Assembly (NCBI RefSeq): GCF_963676685.1
Contig: NC_092350.1
Span: 70,558,502 to 70,622,501, forward strand
Direction: 5' to 3'
DNA: 64,000 nt
Source: Mytilus edulis
Taxonomy: Eukaryota; Mollusca; Bivalvia; Mytilida; Mytilidae
Below the pieces are notes generated by a model that was not told the origin of the DNA, searched no databases, and saw only the letters and a list, made by a program, of their open reading frames with translations. Position numbers and translations under genes: made by a program. This document shows positions 31,187 to 40,466 of the stretch, piece by piece (the stretch's first letter is position 1; the number at the start of each line of letters is the position of its first letter).

Positions 31187-33076
31187 TTACGTCCCTGTTG
31201 TTACAGGGGGTAACTGTCTATTAATTAAAGAACAGTTCGGGCAAGTGTAAATGTTTATCTCTTCCACTTCACTGACGGAAATGCCTACGCAGGTGAGATG
31301 GAACCATTCCTTACATTGGTCACATTGGATCATGGTTTCACCCGTGTCAGGGCCCCTACATATACAATACTGCTTAATGTTTGTCTTTGTTTTTGGGGCA
31401 AGAACATCTATGCCTAGATTGAACTGTTCTTGGCAGGTTTTTAGCCAAGCAGGATTATTTCTGTCTTTGCAGAGCTTCAACCGGTCATGATTTGTGTTGA
31501 AGACCACCCTCTGTAGTTTTACCTTGTATACAAAGGGAGTAATTTTACCAATAATTAGGCCGGGCCCCTTCCAAGGTGAGCTTAATTTTTTACTTTTCCC
31601 CTTAATTTGGGCAGTATCTAAAACATACACGAGGTCACCGGGCGCGTATTGCCGTTCTAACACGCGAAGGTCATAATCTTTCTTCATCCTAGCCTGAGTA
31701 GTCTTTAATGTTTTCCTAGCTATTTCATGTGATGTCTTCATAGCCTTTTCAAGGCCTATTATGTACTCTTCAGTCCCAGTGTACTTGCGATCTTCAGTAG
31801 TACCAAACATTAATTCAGCAGGCTGATTAGTCTCCCTCCCTAGCATTAATTTGTTAGGAGTGTATCCAGTACTCCTGTTTACACTAGCCCTTAAAGCCCC
31901 TGCTAACTGAGCTAAGTGTTCATCCCAGGTATCTTGCTGTTGGTCCACAAAGCATCTTACAGCATCCATTAAACTTCTGTTCTGGCGTTCTACCTGGCCA
32001 TTAGCTGAAGGTCTGTATGGTGTAGTCCTGGCTTTATGTATCTGTAGGAGGTCACAGACTGCCTTAAACAGGGAACTCTCAAAATTCCGACCTTGATCTG
32101 AAAAAATTTCAAACGGGTATCCAAATCTCGAGAAAAACTCGTTGATAGCCGCCTGTGCTGTAACTTCAGCTGTATGCGAATGCAAAGGAATGCACTCTGT
32201 CCATTTTGTAAATTGGTCAACTAACATTAGTATATTCTCATGTCCATTTTTGGTCTTAGGTAGTGGACCCATAAAATCTAAATGTACTCTCTCCATGGGT
32301 GAACCAGCATGATAATTGATCATAGGACATCTCCCATACCTGTTGGGTTTCTTGTTCTTGTTACAAACTGAACATGTTGCGACAAAGGCTTTGATATCAG
32401 ATGTCATTTTATACCATTGGTATCTTGTTTTAACCTTAGCCATTGTCCTAATCATACCTTGATGCCCTGCGCTAGGTAGCTCATGACAGAGCTCCATCAC
32501 AGTGTCCTTGAGGCTGGACGGATTTACTATATGGACGCTTGCTCCTTCATCTTTTGGATAACTCTTTAGGATGCCAGTATCGTCCAAAAAGAATTTCTCT
32601 TTATTTATCCAATAGCTCTTGACTGCTGGTGAGGCTGAAAACAAGGTGTTCTGACTTGGCTCTACTTGATCTTTTAGCCAATTTAGTAACACTAGCAGAT
32701 CAGGATCTTCTGACTGTTTAGTCTTAATTTCTTCGTTTGTGAAACCTTTAAAACTTATCCCCTCAGATTGTGATATGGATGCCACATGGCAAGCTGTATC
32801 ATCATAGATAACGATATGTGCAGCTGTTGGTAGACATATTAAATCAATATGAGTCGAGAACCATGTATCGTCTTCTTTCCGTTGATCAGGAATAGGTGCT
32901 GAGACCGTAAGGTCGAGGTTGCAGTCCACATTAGGAGAATCAAGGACTGTCGGAGATTCAGTTGTTTCAATAGCTTGTGGTATAGCCAAGGTCTCACTTG
33001 TTGTTCCAAACAATTGTAACATGGCACTAGACACATTTTTGAACTGTTTCTGTCTATTTCTGGGTTTTACCAATGG
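31187..33076 (-). CDS. Gypsy integrase with C-terminal PHD finger
   Basis: This inserts the element's DNA into the genome. The HHCC zinc-binding region (HELPSAGHQG ... CSVCNKNK) is followed by the catalytic core, with the D,D-35-E residues in VHLDFMG, IFSDQGRNFES and NGQVERQN. A C-terminal part with a GPGLIIGK motif follows. The last 60 residues form a PHD finger, starting at about residue 570: C-x-C, C-x2-C, a Trp, H-x2-C, C-x2-C (CICRG, CDQCKEWFH, CPNC). PHD fingers read histone H3 tails, so it may guide target choice as chromodomains do in chromoviruses. There is no ATG at the start: the frame is the direct continuation of the upstream pol ORF across one in-frame TAA (33077-33079). Confidence 0.92.
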   Translation of the reverse strand, partial: PLVKPRNRQKQFKNVSSAMLQLFGTTSETLAIPQAIETTESPTVLDSPNVDCNLDLTVSAPIPDQRKEDDTWFSTHIDLICLPTAAHIVIYDDTACHVASISQSEGISFKGFTNEEIKTKQSEDPDLLVLLNWLKDQVEPSQNTLFSASPAVKSYWINKEKFFLDDTGILKSYPKDEGASVHIVNPSSLKDTVMELCHELPSAGHQGMIRTMAKVKTRYQWYKMTSDIKAFVATCSVCNKNKKPNRYGRCPMINYHAGSPMERVHLDFMGPLPKTKNGHENILMLVDQFTKWTECIPLHSHTAEVTAQAAINEFFSRFGYPFEIFSDQGRNFESSLFKAVCDLLQIHKARTTPYRPSANGQVERQNRSLMDAVRCFVDQQQDTWDEHLAQLAGALRASVNRSTGYTPNKLMLGRETNQPAELMFGTTEDRKYTGTEEYIIGLEKAMKTSHEIARKTLKTTQARMKKDYDLRVLERQYAPGDLVYVLDTAQIKGKSKKLSSPWKGPGLIIGKITPFVYKVKLQRVVFNTNHDRLKLCKDRNNPAWLKTCQEQFNLGIDVLAPKTKTNIKQYCICRGPDTGETMIQCDQCKEWFHLTCVGISVSEVEEINIYTCPNCSLINRQLPPVTTGT

Positions 33077-35788
33077 TTAGACTTCGTCTACATCGGTCAA
33101 GAATCTGGCCCATTTCCTATGAGCACGTTGACAATACTCACACCCTCCACAAGGTAATTGCTTAAGGCTGACATTTGGTTTGTAATGTAAACACTCCTTT
33201 AAGGTGTCTGATGGTCGAGACAGAGCATCCGCGTTTTCATGGAAACGCCCTGGTCTATGTTTTATAATCATATCATATTGACTCAGTTCTTCTAGCCATC
33301 TGGCCAATTGTCCTTGTGGCTCTTTGAAATTTATAAGCCATGTGAGACTGCTGTGGTCAGTTCTCACGGTAAATTCTTTGCCTAACAAATAGTGTCGAAA
33401 CTGACGGGTGAATCTTATTACAGCCAGTAATTCCTTTCGTGTAGTGCAGTAATTTTTCTGCTCAGGAGTCATGATAAAACTACCATAGGCTATGGTTCTC
33501 TCCCTTCCATTTTGGACTTGTATTAACTCAGCTCCTATAGCATTCTGGGAGGCATCTGTATCCAAAATGAATCTATCTGTGTTGTTGGGTAAAGCCAACA
33601 CCGGGGCTACAGTTAATTTATGCTTTAAGGTGTCAAAAGCTAATTGTCTCTGATGAGTAAAAAAAAATGTTTTTTTGCCTGTAACTTCATACAAGGGTGC
33701 TGAAATCTTTGCATAGTCCTTGATAAACGAACGGTGATAATTCACAAATCCAAGGAACCGTTCAACATCTTTAGTACAGGTAGGCACAGCCCAGCCGCTA
33801 ACGGGTTGTAAATGTTGCTGTCCTATTTTAAGTCCTTTGGTACTGACACTCCGTCCCAAAAATTCAACGGAGGTTTTAAACAAGGCACATTTCTTTGGTT
33901 TAAGTTTCAGGCCATAGTCCCTGAATCTTTTAAATACGTCTTCTAGGTTTTGAAGATGTTCTGCAAAGGAAGCTACTAAGACTAAGATGTCATCCAAAAA
34001 GGCAAGGACTGTTTTCCATGTTAGTCCCCTAAGGACTAGGTTCATCACTCGGGCATAGGTCCCTGGTGCATTACATAAGCCAAACGCCATTTTAACACAT
34101 TCAAACAAGCCATACTTCGTAACAAAGGCTGTTTTCTTCCTGTCTTCTGGCTTGATGTTGATTTGCCAATACGCGCTGTTTGCGTCCAGTTTAGAGTACC
34201 AAATGTTTCCAGACAAGGTGTCCAGGCACTCATCAATAAGAGGCAAAGGAAATAAATCACGAGACGTAACTGAGTTTAATTTCCTATAGTCTATGCACCA
34301 GCGCACTCCCCCGTCCTTCTTCCTTATTAACACTGGAGCTGAGGCCCATTCCGACATGGAAGGTTGTATGACTCCAGCATCTAACATTTTTTGTAAATGA
34401 GCTTCTTCCTCATCCACGAAACAAGCAGGGGTTCTCCTCATTCGATGTTGAATAGGCTTAGCCTCCCCTGTATCAATGGTATGTTCAATGGCGCTGAAGC
34501 TCCCAAGATCAAAATCTTCTTTGGCGAAAACATCCTTATATTTTATAAGCAATTGTCTAAGTTGTGTTTTTTGTGAAGTTGACAATATCGAACAAGAGTC
34601 TTCGTACAAATCTTTTAGATGACTTGGTATTCCAGACTTCGGACTGCCTTTTTCCACGGTACTAGGGGTAGTGCAAGTACCAACACTTGGCACAGGATCC
34701 TCGTCCATTGATTTTATGACACTGACCTCTTGTGTATATCCTACCTCATCACCCTTTGGAATTCTAACAGGGTTATCTGTAATGTTGAGGAAACATAAAC
34801 TTGGTTTTTGACCCTTTGCACATACTGTTCTAGGAACCAGTAGAGTTGTATTGCCTTTAGGTTCAATAAGGTAATCTGTGGCCATGTCGGCTGACTCTAG
34901 GTCAATACGAAGAGCTGTATTTGGTGGTATTATGACAGTATGTTGAACTGTAACTCTGTTTACTATTGGAGAATTAGTTGTAGTGGTTTCTCCTCCTAAT
35001 TTTAATTGAACTTGTGTATTTCTTAAATTCATCTTTTTAGCAGGTACATCCAGAATAGCTCCATGTTTGATTAAGAAATCTGCTCCTATCAGCATGTCAC
35101 AATCTATCGGTGCTACGTGTAATGTTTCTTTGAATGATAGGAGTTCAATTGAAAATTCAGTAGGGTTAGTTATTCTACATGTCATCCGCATGTCTCTTCC
35201 TGCACCATGCATGGTTGTTTCTCTTATAATATAAGGTTTCTGGGTCAAGGCGTCGAAAACACTGTCCTTTAAGATGGTTACTTCTGATCCAGTATCAATC
35301 AAGGCATTAACTTCCTTGTATTGAATTCTAACTACACATCGGAACAAGTGTGCAGAACCTAAAGTACCTACAGATGTACCTCCAGTCGATGTCTTTTCCT
35401 GCTCATCATGCACTAGGTTGTCGTCATCAAACTCGACTCTCCTTTCATCTTGAATGTTCTTATTAGGTGTCAATTGTTTTGTCTGTTGACAATTGTTATT
35501 CCGCCTAAGCTCTGGACAATTCCTTTTGTAATGGCCTTGCTTATGGCAGTAAAAGCATTCCCCAGTAGCATAGCCCCTTCTATTTTGTCGTCTGTCCTTG
35601 GAGTTATTTCCACGCCCACGTCCTCGGCCATAATTACGTCTAGGTGAATAATCGGAAGATCTGTCTTGGTTTGGTGACCTAGAAGTTGGACTAAGTTCTT
35701 GCCTGGCAGATTTTTCCTGTACCAAGCTTGTTACTGTCGACATCATTTTCTCCATATATTCTTCCATACGAGAGAGACGATTATCCAT
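33077..35788 (-). CDS. Gypsy pol part 1: nucleocapsid knuckle, protease, reverse transcriptase, RNase H
   Basis: A 903-codon ORF. An Arg/Gly-rich stretch (residues 50-72) precedes a CCHC knuckle (C78, C81, H86, C91). Next come the aspartic protease motif ALIDTGSEVTIL, RT motifs RWCIDYRKLN and the catalytic FLDDILV, and RNase H (FILDTDASQNAIGAEL, RTDHSSLTWL). It ends after HENADALSRP and a Cys-rich stretch at a TAA (33077-33079) in frame with integrase. The ATG at 35788 is the first in frame, but the frame is open back to about 35923 and overlaps the end of gag by about 65 bp. Expression as Gag-Pol by a +1 (or -2) shift is therefore likely. All catalytic motifs look intact. Confidence 0.93.
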   Translation of the reverse strand: MDNRLSRMEEYMEKMMSTVTSLVQEKSARQELSPTSRSPNQDRSSDYSPRRNYGRGRGRGNNSKDRRQNRRGYATGECFYCHKQGHYKRNCPELRRNNNCQQTKQLTPNKNIQDERRVEFDDDNLVHDEQEKTSTGGTSVGTLGSAHLFRCVVRIQYKEVNALIDTGSEVTILKDSVFDALTQKPYIIRETTMHGAGRDMRMTCRITNPTEFSIELLSFKETLHVAPIDCDMLIGADFLIKHGAILDVPAKKMNLRNTQVQLKLGGETTTTNSPIVNRVTVQHTVIIPPNTALRIDLESADMATDYLIEPKGNTTLLVPRTVCAKGQKPSLCFLNITDNPVRIPKGDEVGYTQEVSVIKSMDEDPVPSVGTCTTPSTVEKGSPKSGIPSHLKDLYEDSCSILSTSQKTQLRQLLIKYKDVFAKEDFDLGSFSAIEHTIDTGEAKPIQHRMRRTPACFVDEEEAHLQKMLDAGVIQPSMSEWASAPVLIRKKDGGVRWCIDYRKLNSVTSRDLFPLPLIDECLDTLSGNIWYSKLDANSAYWQINIKPEDRKKTAFVTKYGLFECVKMAFGLCNAPGTYARVMNLVLRGLTWKTVLAFLDDILVLVASFAEHLQNLEDVFKRFRDYGLKLKPKKCALFKTSVEFLGRSVSTKGLKIGQQHLQPVSGWAVPTCTKDVERFLGFVNYHRSFIKDYAKISAPLYEVTGKKTFFFTHQRQLAFDTLKHKLTVAPVLALPNNTDRFILDTDASQNAIGAELIQVQNGRERTIAYGSFIMTPEQKNYCTTRKELLAVIRFTRQFRHYLLGKEFTVRTDHSSLTWLINFKEPQGQLARWLEELSQYDMIIKHRPGRFHENADALSRPSDTLKECLHYKPNVSLKQLPCGGCEYCQRAHRKWARFLTDVDEV

Positions 35789-35858
35789 ACTGGACTTAGT
35801 TCTTCCTACACCAAGGACTACTGGTGAAATACTTGATTTTTCTGAAGTAAACTCAGGC

Positions 35859-38639
35859 TTACCAGGCTTCTGAATTGCACTGACTGCCTTTCTTGTATAT
35901 ATATATATGTTGACACCATCGTATCATGTCCAAGGCTGCATCCATAGATTTTGGTTTTGAAATGCAGGCTTCAGTTCCTGCAACAGTATCATTACACCCC
36001 TGGCAGAATCTCATTATTGCCTGTTCTGTCATTAATTGTTCACTATACCTGCTATAGGCTCTTGTTGCGAGAGACAGGACTCTTTCTGCCCACTCCTCCA
36101 AGGTCTCTTTTTCACCTTGAGCACTGGTCTGAAATTGGACTTGTGAGGTTTCTGGCAGCTCTTGATGACCAAATCTTTTGTTCATGTTCGAAATGATGTC
36201 GGAAAAACTGGCTGTTTTGTTATTTTCTAGAAGTAAGGTGTAGTACTCACTAGCCGCATCTTCTAAGCACCAGCAGAGCTGTTCACGTTTTTGATCATCT
36301 GTCCACTCTGCAACTTTAGCATAGCCAGAAAACTTTGTATAAAAGGCTTTCCACTTACCTTTCCCGTTGTACCGTAATGTTCTAGGGATCGAAGACAAAA
36401 ATTGTCTTTTCTCTATTTTATCTTTCTTCTTCCTACTACTGCGGCTGTATCTAGAACGTCGCCCATCTGTGTCTGAGTCTGATGGTGACTCAGTAAACCG
36501 TCTAGGACTCGCACGAGTCCGGTGTAAAGGAGAACTCCTTATACTCCTTATAGGTGAAAAATCTTCTCTGTTATACTCAGGCTCTGACCTCCGCTTATTT
36601 CTGGTCTGGCGGAAGGCTGACACATCTGACGTGTCAGAATCACCGGTATACCTATACCCAGGATCACTTCTTCGTTGTCTGCCATAAAAGTCACTGTTAT
36701 ACTCCTTAGGTCTTGCCGAAGGTTGGTTGTAATATGGTTGAGGCTCTCCTGATCGTAAGGGTTGCTGTTGCACGCCAGGAATAGATAATTGTTGGTAAGG
36801 CGCCTGTAATGGTTGTTGCTGAAAGCCTGTAAGGTTAGACTGACCTATACCAGAATAGGTAGCACCAGGTTTGTATTGTTGGTTGTAAGGCGTAAAATTT
36901 GATGGTACCTGTGGGGGTGGTCCAGGTCTAGGAGGTTGAAACATTGATGTTGGGTGACCAATCATCTTAGGTTGTTGAATGATCGGTGCCGAACTTGGTT
37001 TTTGGAACCTGGATTCTGCATAATTTTGTTGTTGATGGACAATTGCACTAACCTGATGTTGTTGATGCTTCTGTTGAGGTAAAGAAACCGGCGCTGCAGC
37101 ACAATGTTGTTGTTTTTCAGGTTGAACAGAATTATGTACCCCAAGTTGAAGGTGACCTAACCTTTGTTGTAGGCCTTGCATTTGGTGTTGAATTTGCACA
37201 CTATGTTGACCATGTGACAAAGATTGTTGTACTCTGTTGACACCTTGATGTTGGTTGGTAGGACAACTCCCATGCTGCTGAAAAAATGTTAACGTATGAT
37301 GATCATAGACATCATCTGGATTTTTAATGCCTGGTTGTTGACCTTGGTTGACTTCTAGTCGGTGTGGACTGTTGTAGCCATGTTGATATTGGTTAACGTC
37401 TTGTTGACTGTGGTCAAATATCGGTTGATGAAGTTGTGCAAATTGTGGTGATGTTGTTGGTTGACGGTCAACAAAGAATGATTGGTCAAGAGGACTGTTG
37501 AAGTCTTGTTGACGGTTAATGGTATTCTGTTGAACCGGTGGTTGAAACGGTTGGGAACGTTCAACTGTTGGTGTGTCAGGTCTGTATATATTTCTATAAT
37601 GTATCATATTCTCACCAGTTGACAACCTCTGATATTCCGGTGAAGCCTGTTGAAGAATGCTGGCTACCCGGTGATCTTGTTGAAGGTGGCGCTCCTGTTG
37701 AACACTTGATGAAAAGTGAACCTGTTCAGGTGTAGGCGTATGTAAAAACCTTGGTGGTTGGTTGTAATTAATAAGTGGTTCAGGACTATATCTCGGCGGC
37801 ATCTCTTGCACCTCTTGTTGATGGTTGCAATCCTCAACTACAGGGTGTGGAATATTCCCGTCAAAGGTTAGCGGTGAGAACACTCTGCCATCTTGTTGTT
37901 TTTGAGCATCACGGTCATGTTGACTATCTGGTTGAGGGCGAACAACCATGTTGGTTCTAGGTGATGGAGTACGATACTCGCTTCGACAAACATTTCTGTC
38001 CGAGTTTAAACTTTCCGAAGATAAGCTTTCTTGTGGTGGTTCACAAAGCGACTGCTCGGACAAGGTGGAATATGTCGAAAGGTGTAATTGTTGTTGTAAC
38101 TGACATTGTTCAATGCTACGGCAGGTTACTTCCTCTGAACAGTATGATGTATCTTCATCTTGTGTATCGCATTCTTCCAACCATTGCTGTACGTTAGCGT
38201 TGAAATCTTGCAGATGTGCTATCTGTTTTTGGTTTTCTGTCCGTGTATCTCTAGGGGCAGGACGATAAGGTGGTGCCTCATCCTGTAGGATGCATGAAAT
38301 ATTTGTACCCTGTAAATCTGTACCTTGACACTCTTCTCTGTCCATATCAATAATAACGTGGTCAGACTTTTGAGTGGACATACTCACAGATCCTGGTCTG
38401 TCACCATGTAACTCGCTAACTTCTGGCTGTGGTCTCGGTGAGAAATCAATAAGGCCTAGGGTACCCTCTGTTACTTTCATGTATGGAATTTGGGACAAAA
38501 CATCTTGATCTATATGTATACCCTTTTCCCTATTATCCATAATTCTTGTTGCTATAGCCTCCCCTATGCCAGGTATGCAGGTAAGTATAACTCTAGGACA
38601 GGTGTTAATGTTGATCATATACCCCTTACGACTCTGCAT
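35859..38639 (-). CDS. Gypsy Gag-like protein with N-terminal helix-hairpin-helix-like motif
   Basis: A 926-codon ORF beginning at an ATG. Residues about 8-54 (ININTCPRVILTCIPGIGEA and following) look like the ComEA/NINTA-type helix-hairpin-helix motif, with the IPGIG hairpin. A very long Gln/His/Pro-rich disordered region of roughly 500 residues follows, then an Arg/Ser-rich stretch, then a capsid-type region of about 180 residues near the C-terminus (LRYNGKGKWKAFYTKF ... LEEWAERVLSLA). The capsid region matches retrotransposon Gag in style. The zinc knuckle is not here but in the next ORF. The end overlaps pol at a (TA)n run (35896-35908). Confidence 0.85.
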   Translation of the reverse strand: MQSRKGYMININTCPRVILTCIPGIGEAIATRIMDNREKGIHIDQDVLSQIPYMKVTEGTLGLIDFSPRPQPEVSELHGDRPGSVSMSTQKSDHVIIDMDREECQGTDLQGTNISCILQDEAPPYRPAPRDTRTENQKQIAHLQDFNANVQQWLEECDTQDEDTSYCSEEVTCRSIEQCQLQQQLHLSTYSTLSEQSLCEPPQESLSSESLNSDRNVCRSEYRTPSPRTNMVVRPQPDSQHDRDAQKQQDGRVFSPLTFDGNIPHPVVEDCNHQQEVQEMPPRYSPEPLINYNQPPRFLHTPTPEQVHFSSSVQQERHLQQDHRVASILQQASPEYQRLSTGENMIHYRNIYRPDTPTVERSQPFQPPVQQNTINRQQDFNSPLDQSFFVDRQPTTSPQFAQLHQPIFDHSQQDVNQYQHGYNSPHRLEVNQGQQPGIKNPDDVYDHHTLTFFQQHGSCPTNQHQGVNRVQQSLSHGQHSVQIQHQMQGLQQRLGHLQLGVHNSVQPEKQQHCAAAPVSLPQQKHQQHQVSAIVHQQQNYAESRFQKPSSAPIIQQPKMIGHPTSMFQPPRPGPPPQVPSNFTPYNQQYKPGATYSGIGQSNLTGFQQQPLQAPYQQLSIPGVQQQPLRSGEPQPYYNQPSARPKEYNSDFYGRQRRSDPGYRYTGDSDTSDVSAFRQTRNKRRSEPEYNREDFSPIRSIRSSPLHRTRASPRRFTESPSDSDTDGRRSRYSRSSRKKKDKIEKRQFLSSIPRTLRYNGKGKWKAFYTKFSGYAKVAEWTDDQKREQLCWCLEDAASEYYTLLLENNKTASFSDIISNMNKRFGHQELPETSQVQFQTSAQGEKETLEEWAERVLSLATRAYSRYSEQLMTEQAIMRFCQGCNDTVAGTEACISKPKSMDAALDMIRWCQHIYIYKKGSQCNSEAW
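35896..35908 (-). repeat. (TA)6.5 run at the gag/pol frame junction
   Basis: The dinucleotide run lies within the 65-bp overlap of the gag and pol frames. Gaining one TA would place gag and pol in a single frame, since the required offset is +1, equivalent to -2. Confidence 0.7.
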
Positions 38640-39118
38640 AATGACTTATGGTTATTTACACAGTTTAATAAATTTATTTGATTTTATTTCAATATCAATC
38701 AGCAACAAATATATATATTCAAAACAATAATAGTTTTTATTCAATAAAAAGTCAAGTCAGCAATGGAATACACAACGGAACAATGTAAAATCACTCGCTC
38801 TTCCGTTTGTTTACATCCGTTTGTTTACATCCGTTTGGTACAAGATGGCGTCCAAATCTCGCGGCAAAACACCTCGCGTGACCTCGCTATGAACTTAGAA
38901 ACTTCTTTTCAAAAAGTTTTTCTCGGCCCAGAAAGTACTCAAAAACGATGTAACTATCTAGCCTTTATCCCAAAAAGTTAAATATAGGACCTAACAATAC
39001 CCCCCAAGATAAAACTACAATTCTCAGGGTTGACTGTCTGCACTCCAAATTTTGGAGATGTCAAGATGGCGACCAAATCCTCTGCAGGACCAAAATTTTA
39101 ACCATCCCCAACTACCAG
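38640..39118 (-). other. 5' leader of the Gypsy element with possible primer-binding site
   Basis: About 480 bp between the 5' LTR and the gag ATG. Directly after the LTR, one base in, the minus strand reads tggtagttggggatgg (about 39102-39117). It starts with the TGG expected of a tRNA-primed site. I could not name the primer tRNA. Confidence 0.5.
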
Positions 39119-39445
39119 TAAAGTGTTACTTGGCCTGTCTAGCTGGGCTCTACGTATACCCCTAGGATTATGTGTATAACAGGTGTAAATATGTGTAGAT
39201 ATTTACCTTCAGGCTTGGTTTCCTACAGGGATTAATCTAGGATCCTCGTAGATAGGTTTATCGTGATCATCAAGGTCAGGAAGAGGCTGTATCCGGTCAA
39301 GCGTGACCCTTGTGTCATGTCTCCATTCGGGGCTCTCCAGTCTTCTACCAGGCCATGCACGTCACCATTCGGGTCTTTCTGCTCTTTACCAGTAGATCAC
39401 ACCAGACAGAGGAAACCCCCTAGAACTACAGGGCAATTACACAAC
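39119..39445 (-). repeat. 5' LTR of the Gypsy element
   Basis: 327 bp, matching 28417-28743 except for two substitutions. It is followed by the target duplication aagat at 39446-39450 and then host intron sequence colinear with gene B. Confidence 0.95.
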
Positions 39446-39556
39446 AAGATCGATACTTGTATAATATGTTATTGAAAGAATACATGTGCATGACGAAATG
39501 ATTGAAATAGAACTACTAAAATACAATATAAATCATGACAACAAGCTAGTCCGTAC

Positions 39557-40103
39557 CATCTTCGCTAGCTAAGGGTTACGATCCACTCCCGCTCTCTTCA
39601 CCCTTGGCGGATTAAGTTAACATTTCGGAGACACAAGGTACAGTTTGTTATTGGTTGCAGTCGAAAATCGCTGCATCCATCCAATCAAAAAGCGCCTATA
39701 ACATGATCACGTGTAAATGTAGAAAGCGTTTGTAAACAATTGCCACGTGTTTATTGTGCAACAAATCTTTACATCCCTAAACATACGACCACATTCAGTG
39801 AAAATTTTAATATTCTTAATCGACTTATAGAAGTTCCTTTGTATATTTCTTGCACAAATGCATGAATGTTGATGTATATTTTCGTTTCCGGCTTTTCCAA
39901 GTGTGTAGAATCTAGACGCTACCGTGTTTTTACCTCCAACTTGAAGAGTTCAAGAACTACCATTGGTCAAGAATAATGTATTCGGAATGGACGTGACTTT
40001 AATCTTCCGGTAGATGGCGCAACATTGAAATCACAAATGTTGGCTTAATCCGCCAAGGGTGAAGAGAGCGGGAGTGGATCGTAACCCTTGGCTAGCGAAG
40101 ATG
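39557..40103. mobile_element. P-element-like miniature element: 60-bp TIRs, 8-bp TSD gtccgtac
   Basis: The left end catcttcgctagctaaggg and the right end (complement catcttcgctagccaaggg) are inverted for about 60-69 bp with about three mismatches. The 8-bp duplication gtccgtac lies at 39549-39556 and 40104-40111. Gene B intron 1 has the single uninterrupted site tagtccgtacagg. CAT-starting ends, an 8-bp TSD and a target resembling GTCCGGAC are features of P elements. The 547-bp interior has no transposase ORF. Confidence 0.88.
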
Positions 40104-40466
40104 GTCCGTACAGGTTAGTCCCGTTAAGTCTGAATGGGCTTGTCTTTAATGTGTGTGTTTGTCATTTTTTTTTAAATTTAAATGCAATTTAAAATTAAAA
40201 TTTGTTTTGAACAATGAGATATGTTTAAATAAAACAAAATTAATTTAAAATACTCCCAAGTCTTCTGTTAACCTGTTAGTGTAGTATTGTCAATTCTAGA
40301 AGATTCCATCATATAACTTTAAAGTTTGGGTGATTTCAAAAAGAAAAAGTATCTTTGATAAAGTATTTGTCTTGTCTTGTCTATTTGCGTACGATACAAA
40401 TAAAATAAGAGAGCAAATAACAACATACTTAAGATTATACTAATATGTTTAATCAGGAACATATTA

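Larger units (their letters stand above)
28417..39445 (-). mobile_element. Ty3/Gypsy LTR retrotransposon, nearly complete, in intron 1 of gene C
   Basis: The element is 11,029 bp with two 327-bp LTRs and a target duplication aagat (28412-28416, 39446-39450). Locus B has the empty site gtaaaagatcgatac. The RT - RNase H - integrase order makes it Metaviridae (Ty3/Gypsy). Minus-strand order: 5' LTR, leader with a possible primer-binding site, Gag (35859-38639), nucleocapsid-protease-RT-RNase H (33077-35788), integrase with PHD finger (31187-33076), one or two 3' ORFs (29745-31140), about 1 kb without ORF, polypurine tract, 3' LTR. By eye the LTRs differ at two sites, so insertion was recent. It lies antisense to the host gene. 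Confidence 0.95.

Noticed and set aside
28417..39445. Steamer element (the bivalve-cancer-associated retrotransposon)
   Set aside because: Steamer is about 5 kb with one long ORF; this element is 11 kb with several ORFs, a PHD finger and an accessory ORF.
28393..39550. Plus-strand ORFs inside the Gypsy element
   Set aside because: They are shadows of the long minus-strand gag, pol and accessory frames and carry no motif of their own.
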